DNA of 64,000 bases from Oceanihabitans iliipiscarium (GTDB taxonomy: Bacteria > Bacteroidota > Bacteroidia > Flavobacteriales > Flavobacteriaceae), in contig NZ_JBHUOV010000001.1 in the NCBI RefSeq assembly GCF_042686125.1, positions 1,116,001 to 1,180,000 of the forward strand, read 5' to 3'. Numbering within the stretch: the first letter of the stretch is position 1; each line of letters starts with the position of its first letter. Of the stretch, positions 56,965 to 64,000 are shown piece by piece. The notes under the pieces are model-generated. The model worked only from the letters and a program-made list of their open reading frames with translations, was not told the origin of the DNA and ran no database searches. The position numbers and the translations under genes are program-made.

Positions 56965-59001
56965 TTATTTAATAAGTCCAGCTCTTTTTAATAAAGCTTC
57001 AGGTTTAGGTTCGTGACCTCTAAAACGTTTATAAAGTGTCATAGGATCTTCGATGCCACCTTTGCTTAATACATTATCCTTAAATTTATTGGCTACTGTT
57101 CTGTTGAAAATGCCTTCGGCTTTAAAATATTCAAAAGCATCTGCGTCTAGGACTTCAGCCCATTTATAGCTATAATAACCAGAAGAATAACCACCTTGAA
57201 AGATATGCGAAAAAGAAGTGCTCATGCAGTTTTCTGCAACGTCTGGATACAATTTTGTGCTATTAAAAGCTTCTGTTTCATGAGTTTTAACATCATCAAT
57301 ATTTGAAGGGTCTTGTCCATGCCACGACATGTCTAGTAAACCAAAGCTTAACTGACGTAAGGTTTGCATGCCTTCATGAAAAGTTGCAGATTCTTTTATT
57401 TTTTCAACCAAGGCCATTGGAATAATTTCACCAGTTTCATAATGTTTTGCAAAAAGCTCTAGAGCTTCTTTTTCGTAGCACCAATTCTCTAAAACTTGAC
57501 TAGGTAATTCAACAAAATCCCAATACACGCTTGTACCAGAGAGGCTAGGGTAAGTTGTATTTGCTAGCATACCATGTAAAGCATGACCAAATTCATGAAA
57601 GAGTGTAGTGACTTCGTTAAATGTTAAAAGTGATGGTTTACTTTTTGTAGGTTTTGTAAAGTTGCAGACTATAGAAATGTGAGGTCTGTTATTTACACCA
57701 TCTTTTATACTTTGTGGTTTATAACTGGTCATCCATGCACCATTGCGTTTACCTGGTCTTGGGAAAAAATCGGCATAGAATATTGAAACCAATTCACCAG
57801 ATGCATCTACAACCTTATAAGTTAAAACATCTTCATGATATTTATCTATGGTATTGATTTCTTTAAATTGTAAACCGAATAATTTTTGAGCAACAGTAAA
57901 TGCACCATGAATAACATTTTCTAACTTGAAATACGGCTTTAATTGTTCTTCATCTAGACTGAATAATTTTTGCTTTAATTTTTCAGAATAATAGGCAGAA
58001 TCCCATTTTTGTAATTGATCAATACCATCTAATTTTTTAGCAAAGTTCTCAAGGTTTTTAAACTCGCGTAAAGCTGCAGGTTTGGCTTTTTCTAATAATT
58101 CATTTAAAAAGCGTTGAACTGTTTCAGGTGTTTTGGCCATACGCTCTTCTAAAACAAAATGAGCATGTGTTTTATAGCCTAGTAAATTTGCACGTTGATG
58201 ACGAAGTTTTGCAAGTTTTAAAACAATATCTTGGTTGTCTAGATGATTACCTTTAAAAGCTTTTGCTCCAGACGCAATGGCTAATTTTTTACGCAATTCT
58301 CGGTTGTTAGCATAAGTCATAAATGGAATATAACTAGGGTAATCTAAGGTAACCATCCACCCTTTTTTTTGTTTAGATTCTGCGATTTGTTTTGCAGCTT
58401 CTTTTGCACCTTCTGGTAATCCTGACAAATCATTTTCATCAGTGATTAACATTTCAAAAGCATTTGTTTCAGCTAAAACATTTTCGCCAAATTTTAATTT
58501 TAATTGACTTAAGTTTTTATCAATGCTTCGAAGTTGTAACTTCTTCTCCTGTGATAAATTAGCTCCATTTCTTGAAAAACTTTTATATTTTTTATCAAGT
58601 AGAGTCTTTTGTTCTGTAGTTAATTCTAAATGCGATTGAGTATCATAAACTGCTTTTACGCGTTTAAATAAACCTTCATTAAGTGTGATGTCGTTACTAA
58701 ATTCTGATAATAGTGGAGAAACTTCTTGGGCAATTTTTTGAATAGTTTCATTTGTTTCAGCAGAATTTAAATTAAAAAATAAACTTGATATTCTGTCTAG
58801 TTGTTCTCCAGAAAATTCTAAGGCTTCAATAGTATTTTTGAACGTTGGAGCCTCACTATTTTTTAGGATGTTATCAATTTCGGTCTTAGCAACTTTAATC
58901 GCATGTTTAAAAGCAGGTAGAAAATCGTTGTTTTTTATTTTAGAGAATGGAGCAGATTGAAATTCTGTTTTAAATGATTCTAAAAGTATATTCTTTGACA
59001 T
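56965..59001 (-). CDS. M3 family oligopeptidase (dipeptidyl carboxypeptidase/PrlC-like)
   Basis: A 678-residue zinc peptidase of the M3A family, started at ATG 59001 (MSKNILLESFKTEF); the TTG at 59025 is less likely. Zinc site HEFGH is at 469-473 (TLFHEFGHALHGM), with the third ligand in the following helix (YWDFVELPSQVLENW). No signal peptide, so it is cytoplasmic and degrades short peptides, for example cleaved signal peptides. Paired with the TIGR01777 gene four bases downstream. Confidence 0.93.
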   Translation of the reverse strand: MSKNILLESFKTEFQSAPFSKIKNNDFLPAFKHAIKVAKTEIDNILKNSEAPTFKNTIEALEFSGEQLDRISSLFFNLNSAETNETIQKIAQEVSPLLSEFSNDITLNEGLFKRVKAVYDTQSHLELTTEQKTLLDKKYKSFSRNGANLSQEKKLQLRSIDKNLSQLKLKFGENVLAETNAFEMLITDENDLSGLPEGAKEAAKQIAESKQKKGWMVTLDYPSYIPFMTYANNRELRKKLAIASGAKAFKGNHLDNQDIVLKLAKLRHQRANLLGYKTHAHFVLEERMAKTPETVQRFLNELLEKAKPAALREFKNLENFAKKLDGIDQLQKWDSAYYSEKLKQKLFSLDEEQLKPYFKLENVIHGAFTVAQKLFGLQFKEINTIDKYHEDVLTYKVVDASGELVSIFYADFFPRPGKRNGAWMTSYKPQSIKDGVNNRPHISIVCNFTKPTKSKPSLLTFNEVTTLFHEFGHALHGMLANTTYPSLSGTSVYWDFVELPSQVLENWCYEKEALELFAKHYETGEIIPMALVEKIKESATFHEGMQTLRQLSFGLLDMSWHGQDPSNIDDVKTHETEAFNSTKLYPDVAENCMSTSFSHIFQGGYSSGYYSYKWAEVLDADAFEYFKAEGIFNRTVANKFKDNVLSKGGIEDPMTLYKRFRGHEPKPEALLKRAGLIK

Positions 59002-59055
59002 TTTTAAATTTTTGTTAAAATTCAATTTTATTATGCACGCATAATAACTATTACT

Positions 59056-59063
59056 TATATTTG
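59056..59063 (+). promoter_or_regulatory. -7 box (TATATTTG) of small RNA candidate 1
   Basis: Exact TANNTTTG on the plus strand in the gene-free stretch between the M3 peptidase and purE genes; no plus-strand gene follows before a terminator at 59122-59147. No convincing -33 element was found. Confidence 0.5.
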
Positions 59064-59068
59064 CTTAA

Positions 59069-59147
59069 ATTTTTTATTGAGTGTGGTTACTCATAATTAA
59101 ATAGTTGGTTAGTATTTATTAAACCTCGATTGGCGTCGAGGTTTTTT
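59069..59147 (+). ncRNA. Small RNA candidate 1 (about 80 nt)
   Basis: From the -7 box at 59056 to a terminator. The transcript would hold a 5' hairpin (GAGT...ACTC), an AT-rich single-stranded middle (ATAATTAAATAG) and the terminator stem AACCTCGA / TCGAGGTT with a T run on the plus strand. No ORF of note. The nearest plus-strand gene upstream ends at 55220, so the terminator is not explained by a known plus-strand gene. Confidence 0.5.
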
Positions 59148-59251
59148 CTTTCATAATAATTGAAATTTATGTGTTTCATCGATTTTGTTTACTCTTTATC
59201 AAAAAAAACAAATTCAACGCTTAATTTTAAATGAATAAACTAATTATAGTA

Positions 59252-59259
59252 TAATTTTG
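59252..59259 (+). promoter_or_regulatory. -7 box (TAATTTTG) of small RNA candidate 2
   Basis: Exact TANNTTTG on the plus strand, upstream of a second terminator at 59320-59352. Confidence 0.45.
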
Positions 59260-59264
59260 AGTAA

Positions 59265-59352
59265 TGGTTTTTTTATTTGAGATTTATCTCATATTAAGAA
59301 ATTAATTGATAGCGTTTGTAACCTCAAGAGAAATCTTGAGGTTATTTTTTTA
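59265..59352 (+). ncRNA. Small RNA candidate 2 (about 85 nt)
   Basis: Same plan as candidate 1: a 5' hairpin (TGAGAT...ATCTCA), AT-rich middle, then the terminator stem AACCTCAAGA / TCTTGAGGTT followed by ATTTTTTTA on the plus strand. The two terminator stems share AACCTC/GAGGTT. The minus-strand side of this hairpin lacks a T run, so it is not the terminator of purE. It ends at the purE stop codon. Confidence 0.5.
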
Positions 59353-59829
59353 TAAATTTTTTGAAGATTCGTTGACTTTAATTTTCAAACCTTCTTTATA
59401 AGCTAATATTTTATCTAAAACACAAGAATCAGATGTGCCAATAATTTGGGCTGCAAGAATTCCTGCGTTTTTTGCGCCATTTAATGCAACAGTAGCAACT
59501 GGGACACCTCCAGGCATTTGTAAAATAGATAAAACAGAATCCCAACCATCAATAGAATTACTGCTTTTAACTGGAACTCCAATAATTGGAAGAGGCGATA
59601 AAGATGCAATCATTCCTGGTAAATGTGCTGCACCTCCAGCACCAGCAATAATAACAGAAATTCCGTTTTTATGAGCATTTTTTCCATAATCGAACATCTT
59701 GTCTGGTGTGCGATGGGCCGAAACAATATCGACTTCCACTTCAATATCAAACCCTTTTAAAATATCAATAGCATCTTGCATTACTGGAAGATCGCTTTTG
59801 CTGCCCATGATTATTCCTACTTTACTCAT
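59350..59829 (-). CDS. purE: 5-(carboxyamino)imidazole ribonucleotide mutase
   Basis: Converts N5-CAIR to CAIR in purine synthesis. The 159-residue protein has IMGSKSDLPVM, SAHRTPDKM, IAGAGGAAHLPGM and GVPVKSSNSIDGWDSVLSILQMPGGVPVAT, typical of the bacterial class I PurE. It follows purK by one base, so the two consecutive steps form an operon. Confidence 0.97.
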   Translation of the reverse strand: MSKVGIIMGSKSDLPVMQDAIDILKGFDIEVEVDIVSAHRTPDKMFDYGKNAHKNGISVIIAGAGGAAHLPGMIASLSPLPIIGVPVKSSNSIDGWDSVLSILQMPGGVPVATVALNGAKNAGILAAQIIGTSDSCVLDKILAYKEGLKIKVNESSKNL

Positions 59830-59830
59830 G

Positions 59831-60985
59831 TTATTTACTTATTACTTTAATTGTGTTTTTAACTTTTTCAGCAATTATTCTTGCTTCATTTATATCTTCG
59901 TGTACAATAGTCACATGTCCCATTTTTCTAAATGGCCGCGTTTTTTTCTTACCATAAATATGAGGTGTAACGCCTTCCATATTCATAATTTCTTCAATGT
60001 GTTCATAAACAACATTTCCTTCGTGGCCTTCTTCACCTACCAAATTTACCATAATTCCACCAACTTTACTAGCTGTACTCCCAAAGGGTAAATTTAAAAT
60101 AGCTCGTATATGCTGTTCAAATTGTGAGGTGTAATTGGCTTCAATAGTTTGATGGCCTGAGTTATGAGGTCTTGGAGCAACTTCATTGATAATTATATCA
60201 TCGCTTTGCGTTAAAAATAATTCAACAGCTAATAGGCCAACATGTTTAAGTGCATCTGATGTTTTTAAAGCAATGTGTTCTGCTTTTTTTGCAATTTCTG
60301 AATCAATTCTTGCTGGGCAAATCACATATTCAACTTGGTTTGCTTCAGGGTGAAATTCCATTTCTACAACAGGAAAAGTCTTGATTTCACCTTTAATGTT
60401 TCTAGCAACAATTACAGATAACTCTTTCTTAAAAGGGATTAATTCTTCTGCAATACATTCACCTTTTGGTAAAAGCTCTAAATCATCTAGGCTTCTAACG
60501 ACTTTAACTCCAGTTCCATCATAACCAAATTGAGTTGCCTTCCAAACAAACGGAAACTTTAGTCCACCATTTTCAATAGTGTCTTTTATTTCAGATTTAT
60601 AGGCAAACCGCGAGAAAGGCGCTGTTGGTAAATTATGGTCTATATAAAATAGTTTTTGAGTCGCTTTATTTTGAATGATTCGTAAAGTATCGGAAGAAGG
60701 ATATACTTTTACACCTTCCTTTTCTAATTTGTCCAGCGCATCAACATTAACATTTTCAATTTCAATGGTTAACACATCTACCTGTTTTCCAAATTGATAA
60801 ACTGTTTCAAAATCCATTAAACTTCCAAGGTGAAACTCATGACTCCCAATTTTACAAGGAGCTTCGTTGTTAGCATCTAAAACACAAGTGTAAATATCAA
60901 ACTTTCTAGTTTCGTTAAGTAACATTTTACCGAGCTGACCTCCACCAAGAATTCCAAGTTTAAAATCTGAAGAAAAATAATTCAT
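59831..60985 (-). CDS. purK: 5-(carboxyamino)imidazole ribonucleotide synthase
   Basis: ATP-grasp enzyme that carboxylates AIR to N5-CAIR. The 384-residue protein has GILGGGQLGKMLL, VLTIEIENV, FVWKATQFGYDGTGVKVV, and the metal/ATP site IINEVAPRPHNSGHQTIEA. It starts at ATG 60985; the TTG at 60997 is too close to the promoter. Divergent from hpt-adk, whose promoter lies in the same 140-base gap, so purine synthesis and salvage are transcribed from one intergenic region. Confidence 0.97.
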   Translation of the reverse strand: MNYFSSDFKLGILGGGQLGKMLLNETRKFDIYTCVLDANNEAPCKIGSHEFHLGSLMDFETVYQFGKQVDVLTIEIENVNVDALDKLEKEGVKVYPSSDTLRIIQNKATQKLFYIDHNLPTAPFSRFAYKSEIKDTIENGGLKFPFVWKATQFGYDGTGVKVVRSLDDLELLPKGECIAEELIPFKKELSVIVARNIKGEIKTFPVVEMEFHPEANQVEYVICPARIDSEIAKKAEHIALKTSDALKHVGLLAVELFLTQSDDIIINEVAPRPHNSGHQTIEANYTSQFEQHIRAILNLPFGSTASKVGGIMVNLVGEEGHEGNVVYEHIEEIMNMEGVTPHIYGKKKTRPFRKMGHVTIVHEDINEARIIAEKVKNTIKVISK

Positions 60986-61010
60986 TGTGTTGTGCAATTA
61001 ATCTTGAATA

Positions 61011-61018
61011 CAAAAGTA
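61011..61018 (-). promoter_or_regulatory. -7 box (TACTTTTG) for purK-purE
   Basis: Exact TANNTTTG on the minus strand, 25 bases before the ATG at 60985. Confidence 0.6.
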
Positions 61019-61083
61019 CACTTAAATATCAAATTGTTTCTAAATTCATAAATCAAAAAATCGTAAAAGCTTAATCAAATCAT

Positions 61084-61091
61084 TATCTTTG
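61084..61091 (+). promoter_or_regulatory. -7 box (TATCTTTG) for hpt-adk
   Basis: Exact TANNTTTG, 32 bases before the ATG at 61124. Confidence 0.6.
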
Positions 61092-61123
61092 CTAAGTATT
61101 AATAAAAAACAAGGGTGTCCTAA

Positions 61124-62233
61124 ATGATTAAGCTTCACGATTTATATTTTAAACCGTTTATATCTGCTGAAGAGATTGATGCTGCAGTTCAAAAAATGGC
61201 TGATCAAATCGCTTTAGATTTAGGAGATGAAGTTCCTGTATTTGTAGGAATTTTAAATGGCTCGTTTATGTTAGTAAGCGATTTTGTAAAAAAATACCCT
61301 AAGCCATGCGAAGTCACTTTTATAAAGTTAGCGTCTTATGAAGGTTTAAAATCTTCTGACGATATTCAACGACTTATTGGTTTAACTCAGGACTTAACTG
61401 GAAGAAGTGTAGTGATTTTAGAAGATATAATAGATTCTGGAAAAACACTTTCTGAAGTGCATAGAATTTTTAAAAATGAACAGGTCAAAACTCTAAAAAT
61501 AGCCACTTTATTTTACAAACCTGAAGCCTATAAAAAAGATTATAAATTACATTACATTGGTATTGAAATACCTGATAAATTCATAGTTGGTTACGGACTA
61601 GATTATGATGGGTTAGGTCGTGATTTACCTGAAGTTTATCAAATAAAAACAACACAACACATGACAAATTTAGTCCTATTTGGACCTCCTGGAGCAGGAA
61701 AAGGAACACAAGCAAATTTTTTAAAAGAGCAATACAATTTAGTACATATTTCTACAGGTGATGTTTTTCGTTTTAATATTAAAAATGAAACCGCTTTAGG
61801 CATGTTGGCTAAATCTTATATGGATAAAGGCGAGTTGGTTCCAGATCAAGTGACTATTGATATGTTAGAAGCTGAAGTAGAAAAAAATGCTGATGCACAA
61901 GGGTTTATTTTTGATGGTTTTCCAAGAACAAATGCTCAAGCTGATGCTTTAGATCAATTAATGCAGCGTAAAGATTCGCAAATTAATGCCATGATTGCTC
62001 TTGAAGTAGATGATGAAGTACTTGTACAGCGTTTATTGGAACGCGGAAAAACAAGTGGTAGAGCAGATGATGCAGACGAAAGCATTATAAGAAATAGAAT
62101 AAAAGAATACTATACTAAAACAGCAATTCTTAAAGATTACTATACTGCCCAAGACAAGTATTTTGGTGTCGATGGTATTGGTAGTATTGAAGAAATAACA
62201 GTTCGATTAAGTAAGGTTATAGACCAACTATAA
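61124..62233 (+). CDS. adk: Fused hypoxanthine phosphoribosyltransferase and adenylate kinase
   Basis: A 369-residue two-enzyme protein. Residues 1-178 are a type I PRTase: FVGILNGSFMLVSDF, the PRPP loop VVILEDIIDSGKTL (96-109) and FIVGYGLDYDGLGRDLPEVY, as in HPRT. Residues 180-369 are a complete short adenylate kinase: P-loop GPPGAGKGT (187-195), VHISTGDVFR, GFIFDGFPRT, and a short LID without zinc cysteines. Met180 (ATG at 61661) is where a separate adk would start, so the free kinase could also be made. It would couple salvage of hypoxanthine/guanine to adenine nucleotide balance. Confidence 0.95.
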   Translation: MIKLHDLYFKPFISAEEIDAAVQKMADQIALDLGDEVPVFVGILNGSFMLVSDFVKKYPKPCEVTFIKLASYEGLKSSDDIQRLIGLTQDLTGRSVVILEDIIDSGKTLSEVHRIFKNEQVKTLKIATLFYKPEAYKKDYKLHYIGIEIPDKFIVGYGLDYDGLGRDLPEVYQIKTTQHMTNLVLFGPPGAGKGTQANFLKEQYNLVHISTGDVFRFNIKNETALGMLAKSYMDKGELVPDQVTIDMLEAEVEKNADAQGFIFDGFPRTNAQADALDQLMQRKDSQINAMIALEVDDEVLVQRLLERGKTSGRADDADESIIRNRIKEYYTKTAILKDYYTAQDKYFGVDGIGSIEEITVRLSKVIDQL

Positions 62234-62339
62234 ACTTCCATAAATTTAAACCCTTTTTATGACTAACGATTTGAAATTTAAAGGTAAACAATTAGTAGTT
62301 CTTAAGTATTTTTCAAACGAAGTTTTAAACTAAATAATT

Positions 62340-63338
62340 ATGACTGAAGGTAACTTTGTCGACTATGTGAAAATGCACGTTTCTTCAGGAAAAGGTGGTA
62401 AAGGTTCTGTACACTTACATCGTGAGAAATTTATTACCAAAGGTGGTCCAGATGGTGGCGATGGTGGTCGTGGAGGTCATGTTATTATTAAAGGGAACGC
62501 TAACTTATGGACACTTTTACACCTTAAGTTTAAACGCCATATTAAAGCAGGTCATGGTGGACATGGGAGTAAGAGTAGAAGTAGTGGTTCTGATGGAGAA
62601 GATGTTTATATAGAAGTGCCTCTAGGGACAGTTGTAAGAGATACAGAAACGAACGATGTTATTTTTGAAATCACTAAAGATGGTGAAGAAAGAATTATTG
62701 CTGAAGGAGGAAAAGGTGGTCGTGGAAACTGGCACTTTAAGTCTTCAACCAATCAAACACCACGTTATGCTCAACCTGGAATGCCACTTGAAGAAAGTGA
62801 CATTACTCTAGAGCTTAAAGTTCTTGCTGATGTTGGTTTGGTTGGATTTCCAAATGCTGGAAAATCGACGCTATTATCTGTAGTCACTTCTGCAAAACCA
62901 AAGATAGCCGATTATGAATTCACAACACTTAAACCCAATTTGGGTATTGTTAAGCATCGTGAGTTCCAAACTTTTGTTATGGCAGATATTCCTGGAATTA
63001 TTGAAGGTGCAGCAGAAGGAAAAGGACTTGGTTATTACTTTTTACGTCATATTGAACGAAATTCTATTTTACTATTTTTAATTCCTGCTGATGCAGATGA
63101 TATTAAAAAACAATATGATATTCTATTAGATGAGTTAAGACGATATAATCCTGAAATGCTTGATAAAGACCGAATGATTGCGATATCTAAATGCGATATG
63201 CTTGATGATGAATTAAAGGCAGAACTCAAAGAGGAATTAGATAATCACTTGCCTATAGAATATATGTTTATCTCGTCTGTAGCGCAACAAGGTTTAACAG
63301 AATTAAAAGACAAACTCTGGAATATGTTAAATGATTAA
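62340..63338 (+). CDS. obgE: GTPase Obg/CgtA
   Basis: Essential ribosome-associated GTPase for 50S maturation and growth control. The 332-residue protein has the glycine-rich Obg domain (1-158: GGDGGRGGHVIIK, GGKGGRGNWHF), G1 GFPNAGKST (169-177), FTTLKPNLG, the G3 DIPGIIEGA and ISKCDM for G4. It ends after the G domain, with no C-terminal OCT domain, as usual in Bacteroidota. It lies 106 bases after the adk fusion, so it may share its transcript. Confidence 0.97.
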   Translation: MTEGNFVDYVKMHVSSGKGGKGSVHLHREKFITKGGPDGGDGGRGGHVIIKGNANLWTLLHLKFKRHIKAGHGGHGSKSRSSGSDGEDVYIEVPLGTVVRDTETNDVIFEITKDGEERIIAEGGKGGRGNWHFKSSTNQTPRYAQPGMPLEESDITLELKVLADVGLVGFPNAGKSTLLSVVTSAKPKIADYEFTTLKPNLGIVKHREFQTFVMADIPGIIEGAAEGKGLGYYFLRHIERNSILLFLIPADADDIKKQYDILLDELRRYNPEMLDKDRMIAISKCDMLDDELKAELKEELDNHLPIEYMFISSVAQQGLTELKDKLWNMLND

Positions 63339-63352
63339 ATTTTAGCACAATT

Positions 63353-64000
63353 ATGAAGGCTTACATTAAAAGTATAGTTGAAATAAATGATAACAAGCTT
63401 AGCAAATACTTTGCTTTTTTTATTCAAGCTTTAATTTTACTTTCTATAATTACGTTTTCAATTGAAACGATACCTCATCTCAAACCACAAACTAAAACCA
63501 TTTTAAGATCTATTGAACTGTTTTGTGTGATTGTATTTACTGCTGAATATCTTTTGCGCATTTATGTGACTGATAACAAGCTAAAATTCATTTTTAGTTT
63601 TTTTGGAATCATTGATTTTTTAGCCATACTGCCCTTTTATTTATCTTTTGGAGTCGATTTACGTTCCTTAAGAGCCTTACGTTTTTTACGTTTGTTTCGT
63701 ATTCTCAAATTGGTACGTTATAACAACGCAATGAATCATTTTACACGAGCGATTAAATCGGCAAAAGAAGAAATCTTCCTCTTTATTTTTATAACACTAA
63801 TACTTATATACTTTGCCGCTGTTGGGATTTACTATTTTGAAAATCAAGCACAACCAGAACACTTCTCTTCTATTTTTGATAGTCTCTGGTGGGCAATTAT
63901 TACATTAACCACTGTAGGTTATGGCGATGTTTATCCTATTACTGTTGGTGGAAAAATATTTACTTTTATTATTTTAATGATCGGTTTAGGTATTGTTGCT
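63353..64000 (+). CDS. Voltage-gated potassium channel-like ion transporter (partial, runs off window)
   Basis: The frame from ATG 63353 stays open to the last base (216 residues). It has helices S1 (20-38), S2 (53-71), S3 (79-97), an S4 voltage sensor with arginines at regular spacing (RSLRALRFLRLFRILKLVR, 104-122), S5 (140-162), the pore with selectivity filter TVGYGD (187-192) and the start of S6. This is the Kch/KvAP-like ion transporter plan of about 270 residues. It starts 14 bases after obgE and may be co-transcribed with it. Confidence 0.93.
   Translation, partial: MKAYIKSIVEINDNKLSKYFAFFIQALILLSIITFSIETIPHLKPQTKTILRSIELFCVIVFTAEYLLRIYVTDNKLKFIFSFFGIIDFLAILPFYLSFGVDLRSLRALRFLRLFRILKLVRYNNAMNHFTRAIKSAKEEIFLFIFITLILIYFAAVGIYYFENQAQPEHFSSIFDSLWWAIITLTTVGYGDVYPITVGGKIFTFIILMIGLGIVA

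Overview
The window is a 64 kb piece of an AT-rich bacterial chromosome, almost certainly from a marine-type Flavobacteriaceae (Bacteroidota). The evidence is a -7 promoter element of the form TANNTTTG in front of many genes, near absence of Shine-Dalgarno sequences, a gliding-associated/T9SS C-terminal domain protein, DUF6090, DUF6702 and DUF1573 proteins, the bacterial kynurenine route, TPR-hybrid histidine kinases and an HPRT-adenylate kinase fusion. The annotation comes from reading the sequence only; no database search was run. Many genes use GTG or TTG starts. I moved several starts downstream when the first possible TTG lay inside a -7 box.

Layout. 1-91: start of a DUF6090 gene leaving the window. 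215-1570: small protein plus apbE. 1579-5142: minus-strand genes (methyltransferase, map, HAD hydrolase, gpmI). 5394-8271: ankyrin protein, M48 and M15 peptidases, tRNA-Gly, pepE. 8381-12871: three secreted proteins followed by an M1 peptidase. 12952-15622: tatA and a hybrid histidine kinase. 15632-26057: minus-strand kynurenine degradation operon (kynU, kmo, RidA deaminase, aldehyde dehydrogenase, SDR, 3-HAA dioxygenase, ACMSD, O-methyltransferase). Two DUF6090 genes and a GIY-YIG nuclease sit inside it, and palindromic repeats occupy its gaps. 26174-33465: CDGSH/ferredoxin protein, methyltransferase, msrA, coiled-coil protein, Nif3-like protein, lpxK, second hybrid kinase. 33513-41030: gap, lipA, ECF sigma, glycosyltransferase, small membrane protein, anti-sigma/sigma pair, murB, aminotransferase. 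41155-51229: aspartyl protease with PDZ, DUF1573, valS, DNA/RNA nuclease, glycosyltransferase, FkbM methyltransferase, LamG/SprB-repeat T9SS protein with an assembly gap, KAS III. 51412-59001: gcvP, UbiA-like membrane protein, ZAS-like protein with ECF sigma, TIGR01777 epimerase, M3 peptidase. 59350-64000: purE, purK, hpt-adk fusion, obgE, and a K+ channel running off the end.

The genes form one coherent pathway (kynurenine to 2-aminomuconate/4-oxalocrotonate) and several housekeeping pairs (purE-purK beside hpt-adk; gap-lipA; sigma/anti-sigma). The only gene-free stretch over 300 bases is 59002-59349. It holds two promoter-to-terminator units on the plus strand that look like small RNA genes. 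The most unusual region is 17.9-23.4 kb. There, at least four families of short palindromes fill the operon gaps, and a GIY-YIG nuclease gene is enclosed by an inverted pair of one family, while an empty inverted pair of the same family lies 1.2 kb away. This resembles a REP/REPIN-like mobile unit that uses a GIY-YIG enzyme.
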